64,000 nt of DNA from Pseudomonas sp. B21-028 (GCF_024749045.1 NZ_CP087184.1:1550001-1614000); one strand, 5' to 3'. Numbered from the stretch's first letter, positions 45,184 through 53,437 are shown. Translations and numbers: made by a program. The notes: generated by a model not told the origin, from the sequence alone.

Positions 45184-46205
45184 CCGAACAACTCGCCAGT
45201 CAGGCACTACTGCCGGCCACCCTCGACGCCGCCAGTGCGGGAACCCAGGTGTTCAGCTTCGGGGAGCCGACGCCGGTACTGGGTGGTCGCGAGGTGTTTG
45301 ATTACTTGGAGTGCTGGTTCAACGGTAGGTGGTATGAGCCGCCGTTGTCGCTCAATGGCCTGGCCCGGTCAGTGGGCGCGAGCGTGCATTTGCATTCGGG
45401 GTTGATGTTCAAGTGCAACCTCTTGAGCAAGACGTTTATCCCGCATTCGATGCTGTCCCGGGCGGCTTTCGAGCAGTTCGCCCTGGACTTTCTGTGCCTG
45501 GGCAACGCGTATCTGGAGAAACGCCGCTCGGTTCTGGGCGGTACGCGGCAACTGGTGCCGTCGTTGGCGAAGTACATGCGGGTTGGGCCGGAGGGGCTGT
45601 TCTACCAGGTTCAGGGCTGGAAGAACGAGCACGCCTTCGAGCCGGGAAGCATTTTTCACCTACGCGAGGCTGATTTGCACCAAGAGATCTACGGGTTACC
45701 GGAGTGGGTCAGCGCACTGCAATCGGCATTGCTCAACGAGTCGGCGACCCTGTTCCGGCGCAAGTATTACGAGAACGGTAGTCACGCCGGGTTCATTTTG
45801 TACATGACCGATGCGGCGCAGACCGAGGCGGATATCGACGCTTTACGTAAGGCACTGAAAGAGTCCAAGGGGCCGGGGAATTTTCGGAATCTGTTTGTCT
45901 ATTCGCCCACGGGCAAGAAGGACGGTATTCAACTGATTCCAGTCAGCGAAGTCGCGGCAAAGGACGAATTCAATTCGATCAAGAATCAAACCCGCGATGA
46001 TGTGCTGGCGAGCCTGCGTATTCCTCCGCAGTTAATGGGAATCGTGCCGCAGAATGCGGGTGGATTCGGATCGATCAGGGAGGCGACACAGATCTATGCT
46101 GCTAACGAGCTGCAGCCCATTCAGACGCGGATGACCCAGCTGAACGACTGGCTGGGTGAAGAGATTATGAGATTCAAACCTTACGAGGTGGGCGGGGAGA
46201 CGTAA
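45180..46205 (+). CDS. phage portal protein (P2 GpQ family)
   Basis: The product is 341 aa, the usual length of GpQ/PBSX-type portals. Recognised stretches: FSFGEPTPVLGGREVFDYLECW at the start, GNAYLEKRRS, HLREADLHQEIYGLPEWVSALQSALLNESATLFRRKYYENGSHAGFILY and RDDVLASLRIPPQLMGIVPQNAGGFGS. The portal is the ring at the capsid vertex through which DNA enters. It overlaps terminase by ATGA, preserving the P2 PQ operon order. It is apparently intact but has no capsid genes to work with. Confidence 0.9.
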   Translation: MTEQLASQALLPATLDAASAGTQVFSFGEPTPVLGGREVFDYLECWFNGRWYEPPLSLNGLARSVGASVHLHSGLMFKCNLLSKTFIPHSMLSRAAFEQFALDFLCLGNAYLEKRRSVLGGTRQLVPSLAKYMRVGPEGLFYQVQGWKNEHAFEPGSIFHLREADLHQEIYGLPEWVSALQSALLNESATLFRRKYYENGSHAGFILYMTDAAQTEADIDALRKALKESKGPGNFRNLFVYSPTGKKDGIQLIPVSEVAAKDEFNSIKNQTRDDVLASLRIPPQLMGIVPQNAGGFGSIREATQIYAANELQPIQTRMTQLNDWLGEEIMRFKPYEVGGET

Positions 46206-46338
46206 AAGCTCCACGCAGCAAACGAGGCGACGAACCGGTGCGTCAACACAGGCTCGTCGCAATAGGCTCTTGGCGGACTATCTAAAAATCTGTTTGCTCA
46301 TCATGGGAAGAAAAGCACAGCAAGTGGTTCGGACTTTC

Positions 46339-46740
46339 TCACCGGGTCCAAATCTTTGAGAAAAAGGCTTTGAACTCGGCTGCTGTAAATGCTGAGTCGA
46401 GAACACCGTTGCAGATTCGGGCAAAAATACCGCCATCTATCGGGTCTTTAGGGACAAAAATGCCTTGGTCAACAGCTTTGATCAGCTTTTTCGCTGGCTC
46501 AAGCCTGCTCATCCCATACATAACGAAGCTCGGTACTTGTATGAAGGGATGATCTCCCGGATATAGGAGACATGTTTGGTCGTGCCTACCACCCGCCTTG
46601 ACAGTAGAGATACTTACGATCAAAACCAATTGATCCTCCCCAGCAGGATCGTTGAGGAGGATAAACAGGTGTTTCAGGTCTGGCCTTTGAGGAGTTCCAC
46701 TGGGAACCAAAACGGTGGCTCTACGGGTAGCTATAAACAT
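46339..46740 (-). CDS. putative toxin partner of a Panacea antitoxin
   Basis: The product is 133 aa, with no signal or membrane segment. The N-terminal half HLFILLNDP...QLVLIVSISTVK...CLLYPGDHPFIQVPSFVMYG reads like a small beta-barrel, reminiscent of MazF/PemK-like toxins, but no diagnostic motif is certain. Its ATG overlaps the stop of the Panacea gene as TAATG, the tight coupling typical of toxin-antitoxin pairs. The function of this protein is not known to me; the toxin role is inferred from partner and arrangement. Confidence 0.6.
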   Translation of the reverse strand: MFIATRRATVLVPSGTPQRPDLKHLFILLNDPAGEDQLVLIVSISTVKAGGRHDQTCLLYPGDHPFIQVPSFVMYGMSRLEPAKKLIKAVDQGIFVPKDPIDGGIFARICNGVLDSAFTAAEFKAFFSKIWTR

Positions 46741-47306
46741 TAAAGGCTCGCGAATATCCTATCCACTGTGTCTTGGCCTTCCAGGGCTTGAGCTGCTTCT
46801 TCTGCCTCCCCCCCATCACGGCCAAGAGCCAAAAACACGTCCGCATAGCTTATTGGGCGTGATGATCCGCAAGGATCTTTCCATTCGGCACAACGATCAT
46901 GTGTGTAATCCACCAAATCGTATTTACCCATCCCACCGAAGTTAGCCCAAACTGCATTGAGAACCTCAATTTCGGCTTGGCTGAGCGCACCTAGATAAAG
47001 CTCGCCATTTTCTAAATGACAAGGCTGTAGGGCAACCTCGTAGGATTCTCGGTCAGCAACCCAGCATTGCCAGCCGTCTTCGACCGTGGGGCGACTACCG
47101 TTCATCAAATCTAAGGTTCGGGACAGGACAGGGCCATTGGGCATGGAGACCATCCGATCACCCGAAATTGGCTGCTCGTACCAATCCATCGCTTGACGAT
47201 CAGCAAGATAAAGAAGCTTCATCAGCTTCAATACTTCGAGCTTTCCTCCACCCTGATGAAGGAAAAAAGCAGCCATCTGGGCAGCTTTTCTTTCGTTAAA
47301 GGCCAT
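46740..47306 (-). CDS. Panacea/SocA-like (DUF4065) antitoxin-type protein
   Basis: The product is 188 aa. It begins MAFNERKAAQMAAFFLHQGGGKLEVLKLMKLLYLADRQAMDWYEQPISGDRMVSMPNGPVLSRTLDLM, the standard DUF4065 opening, and continues with LSQAEIEVLNAVWANFGGMGKYDLVDYTHD...EWKDP. Panacea domains serve as chaperone-like antitoxins for many unrelated toxins and were first seen in phage and SocAB. It is first in a two-gene operon with the 133-aa protein, next to the portal gene of the prophage remnant. Confidence 0.85.
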   Translation of the reverse strand: MAFNERKAAQMAAFFLHQGGGKLEVLKLMKLLYLADRQAMDWYEQPISGDRMVSMPNGPVLSRTLDLMNGSRPTVEDGWQCWVADRESYEVALQPCHLENGELYLGALSQAEIEVLNAVWANFGGMGKYDLVDYTHDRCAEWKDPCGSSRPISYADVFLALGRDGGEAEEAAQALEGQDTVDRIFASL

Positions 47307-47613
47307 TTTTTTCTCCGGACATGTTCATGCGGAGCAATCTTCCATGAACGTTACGCACAGGTTGTCAAGAAACTTATCCACAACCTAGGACAACTCTGGA
47401 CGGCGATTATCAACAAGTCAAATCCCTTGTCAATCACTTATGGCTTTATGACATACCTTTATCAGGCGTTAAGCGCCTTAGTCACACTTTATTCGACAGG
47501 CGGCTACCGTCTACGTTCGATAGGAGGTTGTCAACGCACAGTGAGTGATTGGATCCCAACCAAATTCATCAACGCAATCTAGCGCCGACGGTGCTAGTTT
47601 GCATCAAATCTGA

Positions 47614-47629
47614 CTGTATGTATATACAG
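47614..47629. promoter_or_regulatory. LexA (SOS) box
   Basis: CTGTATGTATATACAG is a perfect CTGT-N8-ACAG palindrome with an AT-only core apart from one G. A -35-like TTGCAT at 47599 and a -10-like TATACA inside the box suggest a rightward promoter. Confidence 0.75.
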
Positions 47630-48050
47630 TATCCTGAGCGGCGGCCGGCGCGTGGGATAGTCCTAATCTGTGACGCAGAGGCGTCACAAGATTCGCTCGG
47701 TTGTACGGGGTATTGACGTGCTACATAGCTGTTTCTTGAGTGGCGCGCGCCGTCGCCCCCCCCACCTCGCCTGCGGGCTAAATAGGTCTTTTTTTCCGCA
47801 CCGCTGCAAACCATTCAGCGCGGCCAAGGTCGGGTGCTGTCCTGATGATGGCGAAGGGCAAAAAGCTTGCGGATCCCTGCGACGGGTGGGGGTGATTCAG
47901 TGCAGGTGACGGGACAACTGAATTGAGATCTGAAAGCTTCCCTGGCTGAGTTGATTTTCAGGAACGAAGTCGGAAAAGAGTAATAAGGAAATTTGAGGCG
48001 TTGGCTCCGTCGAAAGGCCCGTATTCATTGGCTCTGCCGGATTACATCAG

Positions 48051-48180
48051 AAGGTAATTTTGAGTAATTGAAGAAGTAATTTTCGCGTAAGTGCTTGATT
48101 TTAAAGGGTTGTAGAAAAGAAAAGATTACCTTGCCAAAGAGTAATTATCTTACTTCTACATTACTTCAAAATTACTATGG
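48051..48180. repeat. cluster of GTAATT direct and inverted repeats
   Basis: GTAATT occurs at 48054, 48064, 48076 and 48141, and the inverted form (A)ATTAC or GTAA complement near 48124, 48150, 48160 and 48171. The first three are spaced by about one helical turn. Such sites next to an attachment site fit integrase arm-type or excisionase sites; iterons are an alternative. Confidence 0.5.
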
Positions 48181-48407
48181 GGAATGCACCCAAAAACCAA
48201 TGAAATCAAGGCTTTGAGGCGGAATTGCGGAGGGGCTTACTAATCTTACTCATTTCCGAGGCCTCATCCGAAAATGGCGAGGATGCATACACCTGCGTGC
48301 GCTATGCGCGTGCTAGGGCACTCTGACGCATTAACACACAAACAGACCCCGAAACAGCCCCCAGTGGATTGCGATGATGTTCGTGCACCGCTGGAAGCCT
48401 TGAAAGC

Positions 48408-48453
48408 AGTGGAGCGGGTGAAGGGAATCGAACCCTCGTTATCAGCTTGGGAA
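48408..48453. repeat. attachment repeat 3 (inside the intact tRNA-Gly)
   Basis: The right-hand copy of the direct repeat found at 43074 and, in part, at 40771. Confidence 0.8.
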
Positions 48454-48483
48454 GCTGGAGTAATGCCATTATACGACACCCGC
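48410..48483 (-). tRNA. tRNA-Gly(CCC)
   Basis: On the minus strand the sequence starts GCGGGTG, and the acceptor pairs with CACCCGC followed by T and an encoded CCA. The T-loop is GTTCGATTC. The anticodon loop TTCCCAA gives anticodon CCC, reading GGG. The 3' half is repeated at 43074 and 40771, showing use as an integration target. Confidence 0.93.
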
Positions 48484-48652
48484 TTAGAGCGGCTGACTTT
48501 GTACCAGATGTGGGCGCGGATTTGAAGTTTTTCTTTACCGGCGGTGAGGTGGCCCGTCGACGCAAGCCTCAAGCCAGACCTCAAGCCAGAGCGGTCATTC
48601 GCGGGCAAGCGCCGTTGTGAAGGAGACGGGGCTTGCCCACGAGGACGTGGTT

Positions 48653-49537
48653 TCAGATTGCCAGTGCATGGTAGCCCTGTACCTGGCTGTAGCGTGGCCG
48701 GTTTTCGGGGTGACCCGGCTTGAGGAAGCCTAGCAAGGCGTTGCGGCTGTCCCGGAAGGCGGCCTTGTGTTCCATGTCCAGAAAGTGCCCGGTGGCTTGC
48801 AGCGTGCTGAACGTACTGTGCTGCACATAGTCGGCGAACAGCCTGGCGTCGACGGCCGAGGTGTATTCATCCCATTCGCCGTTCAGGAACAGCACCGGTA
48901 CGTTGATTTTTTTCGCTGCCGTTGCGTAGCAGCGCAGGTCGCTCTGGAGTACCTCGCTGATGTGGAAGTGCATCTGTCCGTACTCATGCTCGGCCAGGTT
49001 GCTGACATGGCGATGGTTGAAGCGCTTGAACAGCGGCGGCAGGTGTTTGCCGATGGTGCTGTTGACCAGATGCCCCACGCGGTCGCCGTCCAGGTTGCCC
49101 AGGTAATCGACACCACGCTCGAGGTAGTCGCGCATCGGCGCGTTGAGAACCGGTGAGAATGAACTGATCACCGCTTTTTCGATGCGCCATGGGCGGTGGG
49201 ACAACGCGCTCAACGTGGCGGCGCCGCCCCACGAGAATGACAGCACGTGTTCGGCGGCGAAGTGGTCGATCAGCTCCAGCAGGATCTGGCCTTCGACTTC
49301 CTTCGTCAGCATTTTCTCATGCCGGTTGTGGGGTTTGGACTTACCCGCGTAGGGCTGGTCGTACAGCACGACGTTGAATTGCGGGTGAAGGTTCTTGACG
49401 GTCTGTGCAAACGACGCGGTAGTGGCCAGCGAGCCGTTGACCAGAATGATGGTCTTTTGTGCGGCGTCTGCGCGATAGAACTCCGTGTAAACCCGATACT
49501 GACCTTGTATATCCAGCACAGCGATTTCTGGCCTCAT
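48653..49537 (-). CDS. phaG: PhaG, 3-hydroxyacyl-ACP:CoA transacylase/thioesterase
   Basis: The product is 294 aa. The start at 49537 gives MRPEIAVLDIQGQYRVYTEFYRAD, identical in style to known PhaG N-termini; the longer frame to 49747 is rejected. The alpha/beta-hydrolase fold shows VNGSLATTASFAQTV, LYDQPYAGKSKPHN, a nucleophile elbow SFSWGGAA, and a C-terminal GHFLDMEHK with the catalytic His. PhaG diverts (R)-3-hydroxyacyl chains from fatty-acid synthesis to medium-chain polyhydroxyalkanoate when cells grow on sugars. RhlA is the close relative but lacks this exact N-terminus. Confidence 0.9.
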   Translation of the reverse strand: MRPEIAVLDIQGQYRVYTEFYRADAAQKTIILVNGSLATTASFAQTVKNLHPQFNVVLYDQPYAGKSKPHNRHEKMLTKEVEGQILLELIDHFAAEHVLSFSWGGAATLSALSHRPWRIEKAVISSFSPVLNAPMRDYLERGVDYLGNLDGDRVGHLVNSTIGKHLPPLFKRFNHRHVSNLAEHEYGQMHFHISEVLQSDLRCYATAAKKINVPVLFLNGEWDEYTSAVDARLFADYVQHSTFSTLQATGHFLDMEHKAAFRDSRNALLGFLKPGHPENRPRYSQVQGYHALAI

Positions 49538-49848
49538 GTCATAGACTCCTGAGCAAGCGGGTATGCGCGCAATGAGATTGCACGGGCAATGTGACAGGTA
49601 GGCATTCGCCTGGAAGATAAGGCCCAAGTCGATCCAAAAGAAGCGGTCGACGGGTGTTGTTATTAGGCGGGCAGTCTGTCGGCGGGCAAGGCGGGACCAG
49701 AGGGTTCCGGCCGACAAAAAGTTTCTTGGGAGTATGGTGTGACTCATCGGTCACATTTCGGCCGACGGTCTGATTCAAGCAGGGGGACAGCCGTTGCGCA
49801 AGTGTCCTTCTGCAAATTGTTCGACGCTTCTGCCCGGCGGTCGTCCGC
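49538..49848. other. phaG upstream region, no gene seen
   Basis: Presumed phaG promoter region. A short palindrome GTGAC-TCATCG-GTCAC at about 49739-49754 could be an operator. No gene is supported. Confidence 0.4.
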
Positions 49849-50541
49849 TCAGATCAGGTTGACTTCTTCGGGGCTCAAGGCGCGGTATTGGCCCGGCTCG
49901 AGATCGGCGTCCAGCGAAAGCGGCCCCATGCGTTCGCGGTGCAGGCGCAGCACTTTGTTGTCGAAGTGGCCGAACATCCGCTTGACCTGGTGATAACGCC
50001 CTTCAATGATGCTCAGCCGCGCCGAGTTCGGACCCAGCAGCGTCAACTTCGCAGGCTGTGTGGTGAGGTCTTCGAAGGCAAAGTACAGGCCACGGGCGAA
50101 GGTGGTGGCGTATTCGGCAGTGATGATCTGCTCGGTTTCGACGTAGTAGACCTTGGGCAGTTTGGTCTGTGGCTGAGTCAGTCGTCGCGACCAGTTGCCG
50201 TCATTGGTAATCAGCATCAGCCCGGTGGTGTTGAAGTCCAGGCGCCCGGCGATGTGCAGGTCGTCCTTGTCCGGTTCGTCCAGCCAATCGAGCACGGTGG
50301 GATGCTGCGGATCGCGCGTGGCGCTGACGCAGCCGGCGGGTTTGTGCAGCATGAAGTACCGCGTCGGTCGGCCCGCCTGCAACAGTTCGCCATCGACTTC
50401 GACACGGCTGAACTCACGGACCTGGGCGTGTGGGTCGCTGATCACCAGGCCGTCGATTCTTACCCGGCGCGCCACCAACAACAACCGGACCTGTTGGCGA
50501 TTGAAGCGCGGCAGATTGCTGAGGAAACGGTCGACACGCAT
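49849..50541 (-). CDS. rsuA: 16S rRNA pseudouridine synthase RsuA
   Basis: The product is 230 aa. An S4-like N-terminal domain (MRVDRFLSNLPRFNRQQVRLLLVARRVRIDG) is followed by the RluA/RsuA catalytic domain with the Asp in HIAGRLDFNTTGLMLITNDG and the RYHQVKRMF motif. It converts U516 of 16S rRNA to pseudouridine. The start at 50541 is set by the S4 domain boundary. A CWC-type gene lies just upstream on the same strand. Confidence 0.9.
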   Translation of the reverse strand: MRVDRFLSNLPRFNRQQVRLLLVARRVRIDGLVISDPHAQVREFSRVEVDGELLQAGRPTRYFMLHKPAGCVSATRDPQHPTVLDWLDEPDKDDLHIAGRLDFNTTGLMLITNDGNWSRRLTQPQTKLPKVYYVETEQIITAEYATTFARGLYFAFEDLTTQPAKLTLLGPNSARLSIIEGRYHQVKRMFGHFDNKVLRLHRERMGPLSLDADLEPGQYRALSPEEVNLI

Positions 50542-50576
50542 GGGGCATTCAGGCAAAGGAGCGGAGGGTGGGAATC

Positions 50577-50795
50577 TTACGCGATCGGCGGCTGCCTGGC
50601 GCGCAATTGGCTTTCGACCTGGGCGCAGCGCGGACACAGGCAGGATTGATCGCGCAGCTCGGCCGGCAATGCCTCGAGCACGGCCGGGTCGATACTCACG
50701 CCGTAACACCAGCAGGCTCGGTCGGCTGTTCCAGGGTTGGCCAGGGTGCAGTCATTGGCGCTGCCGCAGGCAGGGCACAGGTCGGGTTTATTCAT
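50577..50795 (-). CDS. cysteine-rich CWC-family protein
   Basis: The product is 72 aa. Cysteines are arranged CPACG, then a lone C, then CWC, then CLCPRC, the CWC-family pattern, probably binding zinc. Cytosolic. The start at 50795 overlaps the end of the GGDEF gene by eight bases, so both are probably co-transcribed, with rsuA downstream. Confidence 0.82.
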   Translation of the reverse strand: MNKPDLCPACGSANDCTLANPGTADRACWCYGVSIDPAVLEALPAELRDQSCLCPRCAQVESQLRARQPPIA

Positions 50796-51534
50796 AACTG
50801 GAGTGAGGCATCTCAACGCAGGTTCGGTTGCTTCCGGTCTGTCGGGCACGTTGCAGCGCATGATCGGTCCGCGACAGCAGGCTGTGCAAGGTGTCGTTGT
50901 CCTGCAAAGTGGTGAGGCCGATGCTGATGGTCGCCAACAGTTGCTTGCCGCTGCAGAAATAGTGCTGCTTCTCGATGTGTTGGCGAATTTTCTCAGCGAT
51001 TTTCAGACCTGTCTGTCCGTCGGTGTCCTTGAGCAGGACGACAAAGGCGTCGGTGCTCCAGCGACACACGATGTCCGAATGCCGCAGGCTATCGGTCAGG
51101 TCGCGGGCAAACCCGGTCAGCAACTGGTCGCTGGCGATGTGACCATGGGCGATGTCCAGTCGCTTGAAATCATCCAGTTCCAGCAACAAGGCAGTCAGGG
51201 GCCTGGGCTCGCGCTGGGCCTCATGCAGGGCTTGCACGGCCAGCAGGTCGAAGCCACGGCGGTTGGGCAATTCGGTCAGGCTGTCGAGCGTGGTCTGGGC
51301 GTCGATGCGGCGTTGATAGCCACTGATGATCCGACACAGCACCGCCAGCACTACCAGCGTGACCAGCAGGCCAATCACAAGGTTCAGGTACAGGACCTTG
51401 AGCTGGTGGTCGCGTATCGAGGTGTGGGCGACGTAATAGCCCAGCAGCGAAATCACCAGAAAACCCGTCCCCAACAGTACCGCCAGAGTCAGGAGCGGCT
51501 TGCGTTGGGAATACAACGGCGAACGAGGCGACAT
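50788..51534 (-). CDS. membrane protein with degenerate GGDEF domain
   Basis: The product is 248 aa. Two N-terminal membrane segments (about residues 14-36 and 48-68) precede a GGDEF-fold domain (SLTELPNRRGFDLL...LLLELDDFKRLDIAHGH). The catalytic GGDEF is replaced by STDAF, so cyclase activity is unlikely. An RHSD sequence lies five residues before it and matches the RxxD I-site that binds c-di-GMP, so a receptor role is possible. It is first in a run with the CWC gene and rsuA. Confidence 0.82.
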   Translation of the reverse strand: MSPRSPLYSQRKPLLTLAVLLGTGFLVISLLGYYVAHTSIRDHQLKVLYLNLVIGLLVTLVVLAVLCRIISGYQRRIDAQTTLDSLTELPNRRGFDLLAVQALHEAQREPRPLTALLLELDDFKRLDIAHGHIASDQLLTGFARDLTDSLRHSDIVCRWSTDAFVVLLKDTDGQTGLKIAEKIRQHIEKQHYFCSGKQLLATISIGLTTLQDNDTLHSLLSRTDHALQRARQTGSNRTCVEMPHSSYE

Positions 51535-51775
51535 GGCGATTCCCTGAGCGGCGATCGGATGGATTCAGTTTAGTGGCTTGTAGGAAATGGCGACGGGATT
51601 TGTGCCGGATGCGCTGTGGCAGGTCTGGGAATTGGGCAAATCGCTACGTGTTTCAACTTATTGCGAAATCGCACCAGATTCCGTTTTTGTTGTCAGATTA
51701 ATCGACAGTTACCGAAAGGTAGCTGCCGCCCATCAGCGTCGCTGTTGTGGCTCATTCGCGGTCCAGGAGGCCGCC

Positions 51776-52159
51776 ATGTATCGACGACTGTTGCTCATTG
51801 CGTTTCTCGGTTTGACTCTTTCGGCATGCGTGCCTTACTACGACGGAGACTCGAGCTATTACCGTTCCGAGGTCTACACCTCACCGGCGCCGGTCTATTA
51901 CGGCGGTGGGAGTTACTACTCGGGGCCGCGCTACTATTCGGCACCCAGGTACTACCAACCGGCGCCACGCTATTATTCGGCACCGCGCTATTACCAACAC
52001 GGCCCCCGCTATTATTCACCACCACGGGCGGCCTATCGCTCTTATCCAAGTCGGGGCGGCTGGGACGGCCGTGGCCGGGGTGGTTGGGATGATAATCGGC
52101 GTGGCGGGCATGATCGGCGCGGTCGGGGCGATCATGATGGACGGGGCAGTCACCGCTGA
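51776..52159 (+). CDS. tyrosine-rich repeat lipoprotein
   Basis: The product is 127 aa with lipobox TLSAC (Cys18). The mature part is low-complexity: repeats of the RYYS(A/G)PRYYQ type, then a Gly/Arg/Asp-rich tail (GGWDGRGRGGWDD). Such compositions suit surface or cell-wall-interacting proteins; no known domain. AGGAGG lies just before the start, and a terminator follows 15 bases after the stop. Confidence 0.75.
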   Translation: MYRRLLLIAFLGLTLSACVPYYDGDSSYYRSEVYTSPAPVYYGGGSYYSGPRYYSAPRYYQPAPRYYSAPRYYQHGPRYYSPPRAAYRSYPSRGGWDGRGRGGWDDNRRGGHDRRGRGDHDGRGSHR

Positions 52160-52173
52160 CCTTCAGGTTATTG

Positions 52174-52203
52174 AAAGCGGCGCATCGAGCGCCGCTTTTT
52201 TTC
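52174..52203 (+). terminator. rho-independent terminator
   Basis: Stem AAAGCGGCGC/GCGCCGCTTT with loop ATCGA, followed by T residues on the plus strand. Confidence 0.85.
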
Positions 52204-52218
52204 GCCTGCAACAAAGCC

Positions 52219-52307
52219 TGTGGGAGCGAGCCTGCTCGCGAAAGCGTCGGGTCAGCTGCATCAAAGTTGCTGACACACCGCTATCGCGAGCAGGCTCGCT
52301 CCCACAC
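52219..52307. repeat. REPIN (family 1)
   Basis: Inverted GGGAGCGAGCCTGCTCGC arms between the convergent lipoprotein and enoyl-CoA-hydratase-like genes. Confidence 0.9.
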
Positions 52308-52324
52308 TGTTTCATTCGGGATTT

Positions 52325-53437
52325 CTACTCATTGGCCAGGTCCGCCAGCGGATGCCGTCCTTCCCAGGCCTTGTGGAAGTGCGCTTCCACCGCCGCTTCC
52401 GGCACATGGTTGATGTCCGGCCAGTGCCAATGAGGTTTCTGGTCCTTGTCGATCAACCGGGCCCGCACCCCTTCGCTGAATTCAGGATGCCGGCAGCAGT
52501 TGAGACTCAATGTGTATTCCATGCGAAACACGCTGGCCAAGGACAAATGCCGGGCCCGGGCGATCTGTTCCCAGACCAGATGGGCGGTCAACGGAGAGCC
52601 TTCGGTCATGGTCCTGGCGGCCTTGGCAATCAGTGGGTCCGGATGGTCCACCAGCAAGCTGAGGGCCTTCCAGGCGCAGCGCACGTCGCTGACATCCAGC
52701 CATTCGTCGATTTGTTGCCGACGTGGCAACCACTGCGCTTCGGGTAACCGATCGAGCGCTTCGCGCTGCAAGGCCTTGAGCAGGCTATTGAGTTGCATGT
52801 CGGTCTGTTCCTGCCAGTTGAGCTGTAGCAGGCCTTCGATCAGATCGTCCTGTTGCTCGTCCAGCAAGAATCGGTCGGCCAGGCCCAGGTCGATGGCATC
52901 CCGGGCATTCATGTGGGCGCCGGTCAGGCCGAGAAACAGCCCGAGCTTGCCAGGCAGGCGCGACAGGAACCAACTGGCGCCGACATCCGGGTACAGGCCG
53001 ATGCTGATTTCCGGCATCGCCAGGCGACTGCTCGGTGTGACGATCCGGGTGCTGGCGCCCTGCAGCAGGCCCATGCCGCCGCCGAGCACATAGCCGTGGC
53101 CCCAGCACACCAAGGGCTTGGGATAGGTGTGCAAGTTGAAGTCCAGGCGATATTCCGCCGCGAAAAATTGCGCCGCCAGTGGCGGCACTTCGCCGGGATG
53201 GGCACGGCAGGCTTCCACCAGACTGCGTACTTCGCCGCCCGCGCAGAAGGCTTTGGCGCCGTTGCCACGCAGTAATACACAAACAATCTGTGGTTCCCGG
53301 GCCCAGGCATCGAGACGATCGCGCAAGGCGTTGATCATTGGCAAGGACAGGGCGTTCAAGGATTTTTCGGCGTCCAGGGTGGCGATGCCGATACGGGCTC
53401 CCGTAATGCCCGTGAGCTCTTCGAAGTGCAGATTCAT
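52325..53437 (-). CDS. 3-hydroxyisobutyryl-CoA hydrolase-like crotonase-fold enzyme
   Basis: The product is 370 aa, longer than simple enoyl-CoA hydratases and right for the HIBYL-CoA hydrolase group. The crotonase core has KAFCAGGEVRSLVEA (oxyanion hole), GYVLGGGMGLLQGASTRIVTP and MPEISIGLYPDVGASWFLSRLPG, which carries the Glu and Asp used by the hydrolase subgroup. The C-terminal half is the extra helical extension ending in HWHWPDINHVPEA. The likely role is valine degradation, though no bkd or mms genes are adjacent. Confidence 0.85.
   Translation of the reverse strand: MNLHFEELTGITGARIGIATLDAEKSLNALSLPMINALRDRLDAWAREPQIVCVLLRGNGAKAFCAGGEVRSLVEACRAHPGEVPPLAAQFFAAEYRLDFNLHTYPKPLVCWGHGYVLGGGMGLLQGASTRIVTPSSRLAMPEISIGLYPDVGASWFLSRLPGKLGLFLGLTGAHMNARDAIDLGLADRFLLDEQQDDLIEGLLQLNWQEQTDMQLNSLLKALQREALDRLPEAQWLPRRQQIDEWLDVSDVRCAWKALSLLVDHPDPLIAKAARTMTEGSPLTAHLVWEQIARARHLSLASVFRMEYTLSLNCCRHPEFSEGVRARLIDKDQKPHWHWPDINHVPEAAVEAHFHKAWEGRHPLADLANE

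Larger units (their letters stand above)
47307..48407. other. long non-coding right end of element B
   Basis: About 1.1 kb without a gene I can support. It contains the promoter of the Panacea operon, a LexA box at 47614, an 8-bp perfect hairpin TGTGACGC/GCGTCACA (47669-47688), and an AT-rich cluster of GTAATT repeats at 48051-48180. Open frames in it are short and arginine-rich, without ribosome binding sites. Confidence 0.55.
43074..48453. mobile_element. island element B: deleted P2-like prophage
   Basis: Bounded by a 46-base direct repeat of the tRNA-Gly 3' half. Contents in order: broken tyrosine integrase, 5'-truncated P2-type terminase, portal gene, a two-gene Panacea/TA-like cassette, non-coding AT-rich DNA with a LexA box and GTAATT repeats, then the intact tRNA. 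Head, tail, lysis and replication genes are gone, so it cannot form particles. Confidence 0.8.

Noticed and set aside
47670..47909. 79-codon frame downstream of the LexA box
   Set aside because: Arginine-rich, GTG start without ribosome binding site, overlaps a hairpin, and resembles no known SOS gene.
48250..48530. protein-coding frame across the tRNA-Gly
   Set aside because: The sequence is a tRNA with encoded CCA and the attachment repeat.
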